From: Paractinoplanes polyasparticus
GTDB taxonomy: Bacteria; Actinomycetota; Actinomycetes; Mycobacteriales; Micromonosporaceae
Assembly: GCF_019710575.1 (NCBI RefSeq)
Contig: NZ_JAHWFK010000051.1
Span: 62,001 to 126,000 of the forward strand
DNA: 64,000 bases
Direction of reading: 5' to 3'
The number at the start of each line of letters is the position of its first letter. Position 1 is the stretch's first letter. Of the stretch, positions 17,222-25,279 are shown one piece after another. A model generated the notes under the pieces. It ran no database searches and was not told the DNA's origin. It saw nothing but the letters and a program-made list of their open reading frames with translations. The position numbers and the translations under genes are program-made.

Positions 17222-17252
17222 GGCCGGGGCAAACGGGACCTGAGCCCCGGCC
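17222..17252 (-). terminator. Hairpin after the MerR-2 gene
   Basis: GGCCGGGGC and GCCCCGGCC form a 9-bp stem with a 13-nt loop, 19 bp after the reverse-strand stop at 17271. Confidence 0.55.
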
Positions 17253-17270
17253 GCAGAAGTCGGCCCGCAG

Positions 17271-18029
17271 TCAAGCCGCGCTGGTCGCGTCGTCAATCTT
17301 GTGCGCGAGGCGCATCTGTTCCTGGGCCAGGATGCTGGCCCGGCCCAGCACGTCGATCTGGGCCGGGTTGTACAGGTCGACCACGGCGTCGACGAATGTC
17401 TGCCGCGTGACGTTCTCACTCTTCACCAGACGGGCCGCCGGGTCGCTCAGCCAGGGGTAGTCGAAGAGGTGCCGGACGAGGGTGGGCGTGAGGCTTTCGG
17501 CCAGGCGCTGGCGCGTGGCCTCGTCCGCTTCGGCCGGTAGGGCGTCGAACTCCGGGTCGACCGGGTCGGGGTCGCTCTCCAACATGCGCTTCAGGTCGGC
17601 CAGGGCGTCCTCGTCACACAGCTGGGCGATGACGTGGAGGAGCGAGCTGTCGGAAGACGACAGGCGGGGCGCGACTGCTCCGAAGGCCGACGGTGTGTCG
17701 GCGGGTCCGCCGTCGCGCAGGATGGCGGCGATGTCGGAGCGTACCTTTCGCAGGCGCTCGACCTCGGCCGCGAGGTAAGTGTCGACCTGTCGCAGCACTT
17801 GCGAACCGTTGTCGCCGTCGGACGAGATCGACTGGATCTGCGCGAGGGGCACTCCCAGGCCGACCAATCGCCGGATGCGCAGCAGGCGGACAAGATCTTC
17901 GATGCCGTACTGCTTGTAGCCGTTGTAGCGGCGCGTCGGCTCCTCGAGCAGACCGAGCCGGTGGTAGTGCCGGACGGTGTTCACCGTTGTCCCGGCCAGA
18001 TCCGCGAGCTCACGGGTGCTCCAGGCCAC
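17271..18029 (-). CDS. MerR family transcriptional regulator (MerR-2)
   Basis: 252 residues from GTG 18029, with GAAGGGG in front. N-terminal HTH: STRELADLAGTTVNTVRHYH, then RLGLLEEPTRRYNGYKQYG and a dimerisation helix. The C-terminal region contains VTRQTFVDAVVDLYNPAQID and ILAQEQMRLAHKIDDATSAA. No ligand motif is recognised. Element K lies directly upstream, with the -10 about 73 bp before the start, so it is probably autoregulated. The same C-terminal sequence reappears as a decayed copy at 27.8-27.9 kb. It is a candidate master regulator of the repeated promoters, with MerR-1 as the alternative. Confidence 0.88.
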   Translation of the reverse strand: MAWSTRELADLAGTTVNTVRHYHRLGLLEEPTRRYNGYKQYGIEDLVRLLRIRRLVGLGVPLAQIQSISSDGDNGSQVLRQVDTYLAAEVERLRKVRSDIAAILRDGGPADTPSAFGAVAPRLSSSDSSLLHVIAQLCDEDALADLKRMLESDPDPVDPEFDALPAEADEATRQRLAESLTPTLVRHLFDYPWLSDPAARLVKSENVTRQTFVDAVVDLYNPAQIDVLGRASILAQEQMRLAHKIDDATSAA

Positions 18030-18101
18030 GTCGGCCCCTTCCTGCGCCACGCCGGCCACCCGAGCATGGCGGCTGCGGTTGAAGGTCAGCTGTCCGCGAG
18101 A

Positions 18102-18132
18102 AGTTGACACCCCGTTCCTGCCACAGAGTCAA
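18102..18132 (-). promoter_or_regulatory. MerR-type promoter element K
   Basis: Reverse strand: TTGACT, 19 bp, TCAACT. The repeat is CTCTGT-N7-ACGGGG. It faces MerR-2. The rest of 18030-18400 shows nothing I can name. Confidence 0.7.
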
Positions 18133-18400
18133 GAGACGGTGAAAGACCAGGCGAGCCCGGCGGTCGACCTGATGCCGATCTCATGACGGCGGTGAGAGCC
18201 CGGTACGTCGTTGCTCCAACTCAGCCGTGGTGATGAGCTGCACGGCCGCGCCCGGTCGAGGCGTGCGTGATTTCTACCGACGCGAAGAGGTCGCCTCAGG
18301 CACAAGACTGATCACACGGCGTTCGCCGACTCCGTTTCGACCGGACCGGCCGGGCTGCCGTCGGACCCTGAGCGAGCCACGTCAGAAAGGGAACTCACCG

Positions 18401-18610
18401 ATGATCGAGCAGCCACCCGCGCCGCAGCCCAGCGCCCTCGACGGTGCGGCGACCCCGGAAGCGGCCCGGCGTACGTTGACCCCGGCCCGTACGACGGGCG
18501 GAGCGACCGAGAAGGGCATCTCGTTCGAGGGCCGGATCAGTCTGGCCGCGGCACTGGGCGCCACTCTGCTGAGCGTGGCCGAAAATGCCTCCGTTCGCTT
18601 CCCCGATTAG
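18401..18610 (+). CDS. Small protein, 69 residues, unknown
   Basis: ATG 18401 is preceded by AAAGGGAAC at a normal distance. The product starts MIEQPPAPQPSALDGAA and ends with ISLAAALGATLLSVAENASV, a weakly hydrophobic helix. No Cys residues, so a lanthipeptide precursor is unlikely. It may be a real small gene or the N-terminus of a truncated one. No family recognised. Confidence 0.35.
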   Translation: MIEQPPAPQPSALDGAATPEAARRTLTPARTTGGATEKGISFEGRISLAAALGATLLSVAENASVRFPD

Positions 18611-18778
18611 GAAACAGCGTCATGGGCACGACGGCGACGGATGCCGGCGGCGTTCATCGGGTCCCGGGAGATCTGCAACTTCTTGGAGCGGTGGCCTCGA
18701 GGCTGGACCACCCATCCCGGTCAAGCGGCAATCTTCCGACCCTTGCCGCCGATCGGTGGCGCGGGTGTCGAGTGTGAG

Positions 18779-18807
18779 GCTCCCGGACGAGGTGCTCGTC
18801 CGGGAGC
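18779..18807 (-). terminator. Strong hairpin after the CDGSH gene
   Basis: GCTCCCGGACGAG and its perfect complement form a 13-bp stem with a 3-nt loop, 20 bp after the reverse-strand stop at 18827. Likely terminator of the GNAT-CDGSH operon. Confidence 0.8.
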
Positions 18808-18826
18808 TGCGGCGGGCTGACCGAGG

Positions 18827-19231
18827 TCAGGCGTGGCACGCGTTGTCGCAGAACGGACGCTTGGCCGACCGGGCGCAGGCGCACAGCGCCATCCGGTTCT
18901 CAAGGTGAGGTTGCCCGCCGGGTCCGGTCAGAGTGAGCCTGCCGTGCAGGAGGATCGGTCCGCCTTCCACCGTGGTGACGATGGTGGGATCGGGCGGCGT
19001 CTCCGCGACGTTGTCGTGGCGGGTGTACTGCAAGGCGCCGCTGGGACAGCGCTCCACGACGGCAGCCAGGGTGGCGGCGTCGGCGTTGTCCGGGGTGATC
19101 CAGGGCCGGGCCTCGACGTCGAACACCTCGGGAAGCCCGCGTACGCACTCGGCGAAGTGCAGGCAGCGACCGCCGTCGAACGTGACCGTGATGTCGGATC
19201 CCGGGTAGGCCTTCGCCTTCGGGCTACTCAT
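18827..19231 (-). CDS. Iron-sulfur protein: Fer4_19 (DUF1271) plus CDGSH domain
   Basis: 134 residues. The N-terminal half has GGRCLHFAECVRGLPEVFD and VVERCPSGALQYTR, the pattern of the divergent [4Fe-4S] mono-cluster domain. The C-terminal half ends ALCACARSAKRPFCDNACHA, close to the CDGSH [2Fe-2S] motif (C-x-C-x(n)-S-x-x-P-x-C-D-x-x-H) with the cluster-binding Cys and final His present. The two-domain form is known in bacteria; an electron-transfer or redox-sensing role is likely but unproven. Start ATG 19231 overlaps the upstream GNAT stop by 8 bp, so the two are translated together. Confidence 0.88.
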   Translation of the reverse strand: MSSPKAKAYPGSDITVTFDGGRCLHFAECVRGLPEVFDVEARPWITPDNADAATLAAVVERCPSGALQYTRHDNVAETPPDPTIVTTVEGGPILLHGRLTLTGPGGQPHLENRMALCACARSAKRPFCDNACHA

Positions 19232-19550
19232 CGTGCTCGCCCAGCACGGCGCGTCGGGCCTCGCGGGCACGGGTCAGATCCTGGTATTCCGGGTGGTTCC
19301 TGATGTACCTCGCGTAGAACGGGCACGCCGGCACCACTCGCAGACCCCGCTGGCGTACGTCGTCGAGGCTGTCGTGGGCGAGGCGGCTGCCGAGGCCTTG
19401 TCCTTCGTACGCGATCGCCACCTCGGTGTGAATGAAGACGATCCGTTCCTTCTCGAGGTAGTAGACGGCGAAGCCCGCGAGTTCGCCGTCCGCCGTGATC
19501 TCGTAGCGGTGCTGGGCGGGGTTGTCTTGCACGTTGACGTTGTCGCTCAT
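19224..19550 (-). CDS. GNAT family N-acetyltransferase (YidJ/YjdJ type)
   Basis: 108 residues. The acetyl-CoA pyrophosphate loop is VAIAYEGQGLGSRLAHDSL (Q-G-x-G-S/x-R), followed by VRQRGLRVVPACPFYARYIR and NHPEYQDL, typical of the short GNAT class often found beside CDGSH genes. Target unknown. Start ATG 19550 has GAAGGGA in front. First gene of a two-gene operon with the CDGSH protein, behind element L. Confidence 0.88.
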   Translation of the reverse strand: MSDNVNVQDNPAQHRYEITADGELAGFAVYYLEKERIVFIHTEVAIAYEGQGLGSRLAHDSLDDVRQRGLRVVPACPFYARYIRNHPEYQDLTRAREARRAVLGEHDE

Positions 19551-19676
19551 CGCGGTGTCCCTTCGGTTCGTGCTGTGTGTCGGTCGTCGGCGCCCGTGCA
19601 GGATCACGGTGGGGCACGTCAATGGCCGCGGGGCCAGGTACGGATCGTTTCTCCTTCGAGCATGGTGTGCTGAGCC

Positions 19677-19707
19677 AGCACAAGCCCTGTTCTTGGCACC
19701 GGGTCAA
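19677..19707 (-). promoter_or_regulatory. MerR-type promoter element L
   Basis: Reverse strand: TTGACC, 19 bp, TGTGCT. The repeat is a weak CCCGGT-N7-ACAGGG. It faces the GNAT-CDGSH operon and is back to back with element M. Confidence 0.6.
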
Positions 19708-19739
19708 GCTTTCAGTGATCAACGTGACGCCCGGCGACC

Positions 19740-19770
19740 TTGACTGTGTGGTGAGCACACGGTTTCTGAT
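19740..19770 (+). promoter_or_regulatory. MerR-type promoter element M
   Basis: TTGACT, 19 bp, TCTGAT. The repeat is a clean CTGTGT-N7-ACACGG. It drives the lipoprotein gene at 19821. Confidence 0.8.
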
Positions 19771-19820
19771 AGGGCCACCACCACCTCCGAGTGGCCCCCT
19801 CACGAGCCCAGAGGAATGTC

Positions 19821-20513
19821 ATGTCCCGCACTCGCACCGGCATCGACGCGATTCTGCTGGCCGGAGTTGCTTTCACCACGTTCGCATGCGGCACTGATGA
19901 AACGCCGGACGCCTCGGGGGCAACGGCGGTGCCTTCGATCACCGCCCCGGCCGAGGCCGTGACGAGCTCCGCGACGAGTTCCACGCCGAAGCCCACCGGC
20001 GCCACCGGGTCGCCCGGCGCGCCCGACGGCGACCAGGGGAGCAGCGGCGGCTACGGTCCCATCCTCAGCGGTAAGCGACAGGTCGTCATCCGGCCGGCCC
20101 AGGAGGCCGAGGGCATTCTCGCCGTCGACGCTCAAGGCCGGCTCAACCTCACGGATGGGGAGGCCGAGCACACCCTGTTCGTCTTCGTGCCGGTCCGTGA
20201 CGGTCTCCACCAGATCCGCACCGCCAAGGCCGGGGCCGGCGGTGAGCCGTCCTGCATGGGCATCCGCAGCAACGGCTCGAATCCGCTGACTGTCGTGGCC
20301 GCCGCCTGCGACACCCGGCGTGCGGGCCAGCTCTTCCGGGTCCGCAAGGCGCCCGAGGCCGAGGCGGACGGATACGGCATCAGCAACCAGGGCGCCTATC
20401 TGCAGATCTCCGCGGACCGGGGCCTGATCGCCGAAGAGCTGAGCGACGCGCCCTTGCGCACCGTTTACACGTTCGTCGACAACGGAGCCGCGCCGGCTCA
20501 GCCAGGGAGCTGA
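19821..20513 (+). CDS. Putative lipoprotein of unknown function
   Basis: 230 residues, with AGAGGA before the ATG. The N-terminus has a hydrophobic stretch ending in FTTFACG, a lipobox-like site with Cys at about residue 23, then a Ser/Thr/Pro-rich linker (about 25-85). The rest is a compact domain with SCMGIRSNGSNPLTVVAAAC and DTRRAGQLFRV, QGAYLQISADRGL and TVYTFVD. A similar layout (CLGVK, GTACTPTKATLFSL, KYTFVDRG) occurs in the extracellular part of the Ser/Thr kinase at 46.4 kb, suggesting a shared extracellular module. No known family recognised. Confidence 0.65.
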   Translation: MSRTRTGIDAILLAGVAFTTFACGTDETPDASGATAVPSITAPAEAVTSSATSSTPKPTGATGSPGAPDGDQGSSGGYGPILSGKRQVVIRPAQEAEGILAVDAQGRLNLTDGEAEHTLFVFVPVRDGLHQIRTAKAGAGGEPSCMGIRSNGSNPLTVVAAACDTRRAGQLFRVRKAPEAEADGYGISNQGAYLQISADRGLIAEELSDAPLRTVYTFVDNGAAPAQPGS

Positions 20514-20572
20514 CACATGGGCGCGACACCGAGTGGATCCATGAGGCGGTCCGGTTCCGAAGGAGACTCGTG

Positions 20573-20827
20573 ATGCAGTTCGGCATCTTCACCGTGGGTG
20601 ATGTCACCCCGGACCCCACTACGGGCCGGACACCGACCGAGCACGAGCGCATTCGGGCCATGGTGACCATCGCGTTGAAGGCGGAGGAGGTGGGCCTCGA
20701 TGTGTTCGCCACCGGCGGGTGCTGCGCAGGGAGTTTGCTGCGCAAACCGGCCCACGTGCCGGACGCCCCGACGCACGAATCTCTGAAGAAGGCGGCGGCC
20801 ACGGCGCCCGCCACCGCTGAGACATGA
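20573..20827 (+). pseudogene. LLM-class flavin oxidoreductase with large internal deletion
   Basis: The first about 47 codons are a typical LLM (luciferase-like) N-terminus: MQFGIFTVGDVTPDPTTGRT, EHERIRAMVTIALKAEEVGL, DVFATGG. Then the sequence jumps to the C-terminal end, LRKPAHVPDAPTHESLKKAA. About 250-280 residues of the barrel are gone. Near the joint a second frame reads VLRREFAA, which belongs just before LRKPAHVP, so a frameshift is also present. GGAGA precedes the start, so the 84-residue remnant may still be translated, but it cannot be an enzyme. Confidence 0.8.
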
Positions 20828-20841
20828 GGAGAAACACCGGT

Positions 20842-21849
20842 ATGACTGATCAGATGAAGGCTGTCGTGCTCACCCGTTTCGGCGGGGCCGATGCTTTCGA
20901 GCTGCGCGACGTCGCCGTACCGCAAGTCGGACCGCGCCAGGTGCGGGTGCGCGTTCATGCGACCGCCGTCAACCCGCTCGACTATCAGATCCGTCGCGGG
21001 GACTACACCGATCATGTGCCGCTGCCGGCGATCACCGGGCACGACATCTCCGGCGTGGTCGAGGAGGTCGGATCCCACGTGACCGAGTTCCGCGCCGGCG
21101 ATGCGGTGTACTACACGCCCCGGATTTTCGGCGGCCCCGGCTCCTACGCCGAGCAGCACGTCGCCGACGTCGAGCTCGTCGGCCGCAAACCGGAGAACCT
21201 CAGTCACCTGGAGGCGGCGAGCCTGACTCTCGTCGGCGGAACGGTCTGGGAGTGCTTGGTGACGCGAGCTCAGCTCATCGTGGGCGAGACGATCCTCGTC
21301 CAGGGGGCCACGGGCGGTGTCGGCACGATCGCGATCCAGGTCGCGAAGGCGATGGGCGCACGAGTGTTCGCCACCGCCAGAGCGGGCGACCATGAGTTCG
21401 TGCGCTCTCTCGGAGCGGACGCGGCGATTGACTACACGTCGACGGACTACGTCGATGCCGTAGCCGAGATGACGCGGGGCAAGGGAGTCGATGTCGTTCT
21501 CGACGCGATCGGTGGCGACACGCTCACGCGAAGCCCGCTGACGCTCGCCGACGGCGGGCGTGTCGTCAGCATCGTCGACATCGCGCAGCCGCAGAATCTC
21601 ATCGAGGCGTGGGGCCGGAACGCCGCCTACCACTTCGTCTTCACCCGGCAGAACCGCGGGAAGCTCGACGCGCTCACCACGCTGGTCGAGCGCGGTCTCG
21701 TGAAGCCGGTCATCGGCGCGACTCTTCCGCTCGCTCGCATGGGGGAGGCTCATGAGATCTTGGAGAACCGGCGGTCGTACGGGCTCCGCGGCAAGGTCGC
21801 GATCGATGTGGCGGGCGAAACTGTTGCGGTTCCCCCTCGCCTCTCGTAG
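20842..21849 (+). CDS. Zinc-free NADP-dependent quinone oxidoreductase-like (MDR family)
   Basis: 335 residues from ATG 20842, with AGGAG overlapping the LLM relic's stop. GroES-like domain: VRVRVHATAVNPLDYQIRRG, ITGHDISGVVEEVGS. Rossmann motif VQGATGGVGTIAIQVAKAMG (about 157-176). The ligands of catalytic zinc are absent, as in quinone oxidoreductase/zeta-crystallin types that reduce quinones or enones with NADPH. C-terminal GATLPLARMGEAHEILENRR is typical. Probably in an operon with the decayed LLM gene upstream. Confidence 0.9.
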   Translation: MTDQMKAVVLTRFGGADAFELRDVAVPQVGPRQVRVRVHATAVNPLDYQIRRGDYTDHVPLPAITGHDISGVVEEVGSHVTEFRAGDAVYYTPRIFGGPGSYAEQHVADVELVGRKPENLSHLEAASLTLVGGTVWECLVTRAQLIVGETILVQGATGGVGTIAIQVAKAMGARVFATARAGDHEFVRSLGADAAIDYTSTDYVDAVAEMTRGKGVDVVLDAIGGDTLTRSPLTLADGGRVVSIVDIAQPQNLIEAWGRNAAYHFVFTRQNRGKLDALTTLVERGLVKPVIGATLPLARMGEAHEILENRRSYGLRGKVAIDVAGETVAVPPRLS

Positions 21850-22191
21850 CGGAACGCCTCGCACTGCTGGTGGCCGAAATGGTCAAGCTTCGCGCCGCCG
21901 GGACCGCGGAGAACCTGCGCGTACGGACCGACGCCGCGCTCGGCGCCGAACGCACCCGGATGGCCCGGAACTGCATGATGTGGTCGCTCACCACCTGACA
22001 ACCCTCATCATGGAGGCGACCGTCGTGGAACGGGCGCTCGACCGGGATCCGGGGGCGGCTCGCCGGAGCGCGGCCATCATCCGTACGGAAGGGAAAGCGC
22101 TTTGCAAAATCTGCTGTTGGCAGTCGGCGCCCTGCGCGGCCGCTGGTCGGTCGAGCTGACCATTCCCCGTACGGCCGGCCGGCCCTCATGA
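21850..22191 (+). pseudogene. Histidine kinase relic (HisKA_3)
   Basis: Three pieces in two frames: AERLALLVAEMVKLRAAGT then ALGAERTRMAR; after loss of one G near 21970 the frame shifts to ELHDVVAHHLTTLIMEATVV and ALDRDPGAARRSAAIIRTEG (the phosphoacceptor helix); finally RWSVELTIPRTAGRPS ending in a TGA that overlaps the response regulator's ATG (ATGA). Sensor and ATPase domains are missing. The overlap shows this was the kinase partner of the regulator at 22188. Confidence 0.8.
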
Positions 22192-22850
22192 TCACGGTGC
22201 TCCTGGTCGACGACCAGCCGCTGCTGCGCGCGGGGTTCCGTTCGCTGATCGAGCTGGCCGAGGACATCCAGATCGTCGGCGAGGCCGCCAACGGCCCGGA
22301 CGCGGTGACGCTCGCGCGCCGGCTGCGCCCCGACGTCGTCTGCATGGACGTCCGCATGCCCGGCGGCAACGGCCTCGACGCGACCCGGGTCATCGTCAAC
22401 GAGATCGACCCGCCGCCCGCCGTCCTGGTGCTGACCACCTTCGAGCTCGACGAGTACGTGTTCGGGGCGCTCGAAGCCGGCGCCAGCGGCTTCCTGCTCA
22501 AGGACGCCGACATGGACGACCTCATCGAAGCGATCCGCCGCCTGGCCGCCGGTGAGGGAATGGTCGACCAGACGGTCACCCGGCGGGTGATCGCCGAGTT
22601 CGCGCGCCGACGCCCGGCCCCGCCCGCCCCGGCGCCCGGTGGGGGCGCCGACCAGCTGACCTCCCGCGAGGCCGAGATCGTCCGGCTGCTCGCCGAGGGC
22701 CTGTCCAACGCCGAGATCGCGGCCGAGCTTGTCGTCGAGGTCAGCACGGTCAAGAGCCACCTCGGCCGGGCCATGGCCAAGATCGGGGCCCGCGACCGCG
22801 TCCAGACCGTCATCTGGGCCTATCGTCATGGTGTCGCGTCGCTCGGCTGA
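22188..22850 (+). CDS. NarL/FixJ family response regulator (kinase partner decayed)
   Basis: 220 residues. Receiver domain: VLLVDDQPLLRAGFRSLIEL (acidic pair), DVVCMDVRMPGGNGL (phospho-acceptor Asp about 54), VLVLTTFELDEYVF, GFLLKDA (switch Lys about 104). LuxR HTH: LTSREAEIVRLLAEGLSNAE, VEVSTVKSHLGRAMAKIGAR. All key residues are present, so it looks functional although its adjacent kinase is a relic. It may be phosphorylated by another kinase or act unphosphorylated. No obvious target gene follows. Confidence 0.9.
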   Translation: MITVLLVDDQPLLRAGFRSLIELAEDIQIVGEAANGPDAVTLARRLRPDVVCMDVRMPGGNGLDATRVIVNEIDPPPAVLVLTTFELDEYVFGALEAGASGFLLKDADMDDLIEAIRRLAAGEGMVDQTVTRRVIAEFARRRPAPPAPAPGGGADQLTSREAEIVRLLAEGLSNAEIAAELVVEVSTVKSHLGRAMAKIGARDRVQTVIWAYRHGVASLG

Positions 22851-23006
22851 AGGACGGACGCCGCGACGACGGGGTTGCTGACGATGGCCGCTACGCCGGA
22901 TCCCGGTCGCATCGTCCGGGCTCCGGCGCGGCACGGGATCGGCCACCCGCTGCCACAGCTGTGCCCGCACGAACCGCGACCCGGAACCGGATGACCTGGT
23001 CCGGGG

Positions 23007-24026
23007 TCAGCGGCGGCGCAGCGTCGCGTCGAGCAGAGCCGGCGGGGTGTCGTTCTTTTCGTGGGCGGCGAGGTCGACGCCGGGAGCGACGATGGTGTCA
23101 ATGGCGTCGAGCACGTCGGCCGGCAGCACCGTATCCGCCGCGGCGAGCTGCGAATGCAGGTGGTCCATGGTGCGCGGGCCGATGAGCGCGGTCGTCACGG
23201 CGGGGTGGGCGGTGACGAAGCCCAGGGCGAGCTGGATCATCGTCAGGCCGGCCTGATCCGCCACCTTCGCCAGCTGTTCGACGGCGTCGAGCTTGGCCCG
23301 GTTGGCGGGGATGTTGGTGTCGAAGCGTTGCTTCATGAACCCCGAACGGTTCGTGGCGACCTCCTGGCCCGCGCGGATCGCGCCGGAGAGCCAGCCCGAA
23401 GCCAGGGGGCTCCAGACGAGCACCCCCATGCCGTACTCCTCGGTCACGGGCAGCACGTGTCCTTCGACACCGCGCTGCAGGATCGAGTAGCTGGGCTGCT
23501 CGGTGACGTAGCGGCCCAGGCCACGCTCGCGGGCGGCCCACTGGGCCTGGACGACCCGGTAGGCCGGGAAGGTCGAGGAGCCGAAGTAGCGGATCTTGCC
23601 GGCCCGTTGCAGGTCGGTAAGAGCCGACAGGGTCTCGTCGTCGCTGGTGGCCGGATCCCACCGGTGGATCTGGTAAAGATCTACATGGTCGACGCCCAGC
23701 CGGCGCAGACTGTCGTCCAGCGCGGTGAAGAGCCAGCGCCGGGATCCACCGCGGCGGTTGCGGTCCTCACCCATCGGCAGGCTCGCTTTGGTGGCGAGCA
23801 CGATGTCGTCACGGCGTCCGGCGATGGCCTTGCCGACCATTTCCTCGGACTGGCCACCGCTGTAGACGTCGGCCGTGTCGATGAGGTTGACCCCGGCGTC
23901 AAGAGCGGCCTCGACGATGGCGGTCGCCTCGTCCTGCGTGGTGTTGCCGATCTTGCCGAAGTTCATGGCGCCCAGCGCGAGTGTGCTGACCTGCACGCCG
24001 GTACGACCCAAGCTGCGGTACTGCAT
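23007..24026 (-). CDS. Aldo/keto reductase
   Basis: 339 residues from ATG 24026, GGGAGA in front. The sequence MQYRSLGRTGVQVSTLALGA, NLIDTADVYSGGQSEEMVG (Asp and Tyr of the tetrad), VLATKASLP (Lys), DLYQIHRWD (His) has all four catalytic residues; NADPH-binding region near the C-terminus (TALIGPRTMDHLHSQLAAAD). Substrates of this AKR class are mixed aldehydes and ketones. A strong double palindrome 30 bp upstream suggests repression by a TetR-like protein encoded elsewhere. Confidence 0.92.
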   Translation of the reverse strand: MQYRSLGRTGVQVSTLALGAMNFGKIGNTTQDEATAIVEAALDAGVNLIDTADVYSGGQSEEMVGKAIAGRRDDIVLATKASLPMGEDRNRRGGSRRWLFTALDDSLRRLGVDHVDLYQIHRWDPATSDDETLSALTDLQRAGKIRYFGSSTFPAYRVVQAQWAARERGLGRYVTEQPSYSILQRGVEGHVLPVTEEYGMGVLVWSPLASGWLSGAIRAGQEVATNRSGFMKQRFDTNIPANRAKLDAVEQLAKVADQAGLTMIQLALGFVTAHPAVTTALIGPRTMDHLHSQLAAADTVLPADVLDAIDTIVAPGVDLAAHEKNDTPPALLDATLRRR

Positions 24027-24055
24027 TTTCGTCTCCCGTGACGATCGGTGCCGGT

Positions 24056-24101
24056 AAGCGGAACATTGTTCCCGTAGAGCATACGGAGCAACGTTCCGCT
24101 T
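24056..24101. promoter_or_regulatory. Double palindromic operator upstream of the aldo/keto reductase
   Basis: Two related 13-mers, GGAACATTGTTCC (24060-24072) and GGAGCAACGTTCC (24085-24097), sit in a larger inverted repeat with AAGCGGAAC arms. It looks like a tandem TetR-type site. The rest of 24102-24353 shows nothing I can name. Confidence 0.65.
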
Positions 24102-24353
24102 GCCCACTATAGTGACCGAGCCGACACCCGCGCACGGCCTGCCTGGGCTCTGAATGGAGCTGTCGGGTGGGGTGCTGTCCCGGAGGGGTCCGCCGGGGAC
24201 GCCAACTTTCCGGGTCTGCCGTGCCTTACTGGAACATGCGTTGCGGCAGGAGACAGGTGGGCTGTCCAACGTCGAATGTTGCGCTGTGGGCCTCGCCCGA
24301 ACGGCAACTGCTCTTCGACGCCCGCGGTTTCAACGGAGGAACGGTTCGGCCGG

Positions 24354-25142
24354 TCATGAGCTGACGGTAGCGTCGGCGAAGCCGAGGCAGTCAGTGCCAC
24401 GGAAGATCGCCAACTCGTAGGACAAGGTGTCCGCACCGTCGTCCCGGACCCGCGAGCCGACTTCGTAGTCACCGGGATAAGTCACCTCGCCGAGGTAATG
24501 AACGGCGTACGCATCCGGCGCGAGGTCGAGGATCGTCCGGTGCCCGGCCGGATCGACGGTGTCGAGAGCTGACGCCGCGATTGCCTCGTCGTACCACGTG
24601 AGCTGAGCGAGATAGTTCACGTGGTGATTGCCGTCGACGTCGCTTATCCGGGCGCGCAAGGGTGCGAAGCGTTCGTAGTGTTCCCGCCGTCGCCGTTCGG
24701 GCCCGGCCCGATCGGTCGCGGGACTTCGCGGGGTGTCGCTCGACTGCAGTTCGCTCAGATCGGCGATCAGCTCCTCGGGAAGCTCCAGTGGTCCGCGGGC
24801 TCCGCGCAGCACCACGGTTGCCTCGCCGGCTGTCACCGAGGCGCCGTCGATGGCCGCCGACTGCTCGTAGGTGAACGAGGAGCGACCGATCCGGTGAATT
24901 CCGGTCCGCACCCTGACCACGTCCCCGGTGCGCCCGGCGTGAGCGAGGCGTTCGACTCGCTGGCCGACGAACAGGATCTGGAAGCGGGAGAACCCGCCCC
25001 GGCCTACGAGCCGCTCGAAACGACGCAGTGACAGCCGCAGACGTGCGTCTTCGAGCCAGCGAGCCATGCCGACGACACTCGCCGATCCACTGCGGTCGAG
25101 ATCGGCTTGCCGCACTCGGACATCATTCTCGATCAGTTCCAT
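24354..25142 (-). CDS. Double hot-dog acyl-CoA/acyl-ACP thioesterase-like protein
   Basis: 262 residues. Two hot-dog repeats: the first holds RQADLDRSGSASVVGMARWL, EDARLRL and FVGQRVERLAHAGRTGDVVR; the second RARISDVDGNHHVNYLAQLT, WYDEAIAAS and EVTYPGDYEVGSRVRDDG. The HVNxxxYxxWxxEA-like arrangement of the second repeat fits thioesterases. The ATG at 25142 lies 6 bp after the -10 of element O, so the gene is probably leaderless, which fixes this start. Substrate chain length cannot be told. Confidence 0.8.
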   Translation of the reverse strand: MELIENDVRVRQADLDRSGSASVVGMARWLEDARLRLSLRRFERLVGRGGFSRFQILFVGQRVERLAHAGRTGDVVRVRTGIHRIGRSSFTYEQSAAIDGASVTAGEATVVLRGARGPLELPEELIADLSELQSSDTPRSPATDRAGPERRRREHYERFAPLRARISDVDGNHHVNYLAQLTWYDEAIAASALDTVDPAGHRTILDLAPDAYAVHYLGEVTYPGDYEVGSRVRDDGADTLSYELAIFRGTDCLGFADATVSS

Positions 25143-25148
25143 GAAATC

Positions 25149-25179
25149 AGTAGAATCTGTGTTCTTAGGACACCCGCAA
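25149..25179 (-). promoter_or_regulatory. MerR-type promoter element O (leaderless gene)
   Basis: Reverse strand: TTGCGG, 19 bp, TCTACT. The repeat is GGGTGT-N7-ACACAG. The -35 deviates from TTGAC but spacing and -10 fit; start codon 6 bp downstream. Confidence 0.6.
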
Positions 25180-25279
25180 CCGGGCGACCGGCGCTGGCCC
25201 ATCCGATGCCAGCTCTGCTCAAAGTCCCACCAGGCCGTGATGAACGGCTTGTTGGCGGCTGCGCCTGCACTCCAGCGGA

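Noticed and set aside
18401..18610. Lanthipeptide or other RiPP precursor
   Set aside because: No Cys and no modifying enzyme nearby. Kept only as an unknown small ORF.
24154..24420. 88-residue forward ORF upstream of the thioesterase gene end
   Set aside because: No ribosome binding site, no recognisable domain, and it overlaps the end of the thioesterase gene antisense.
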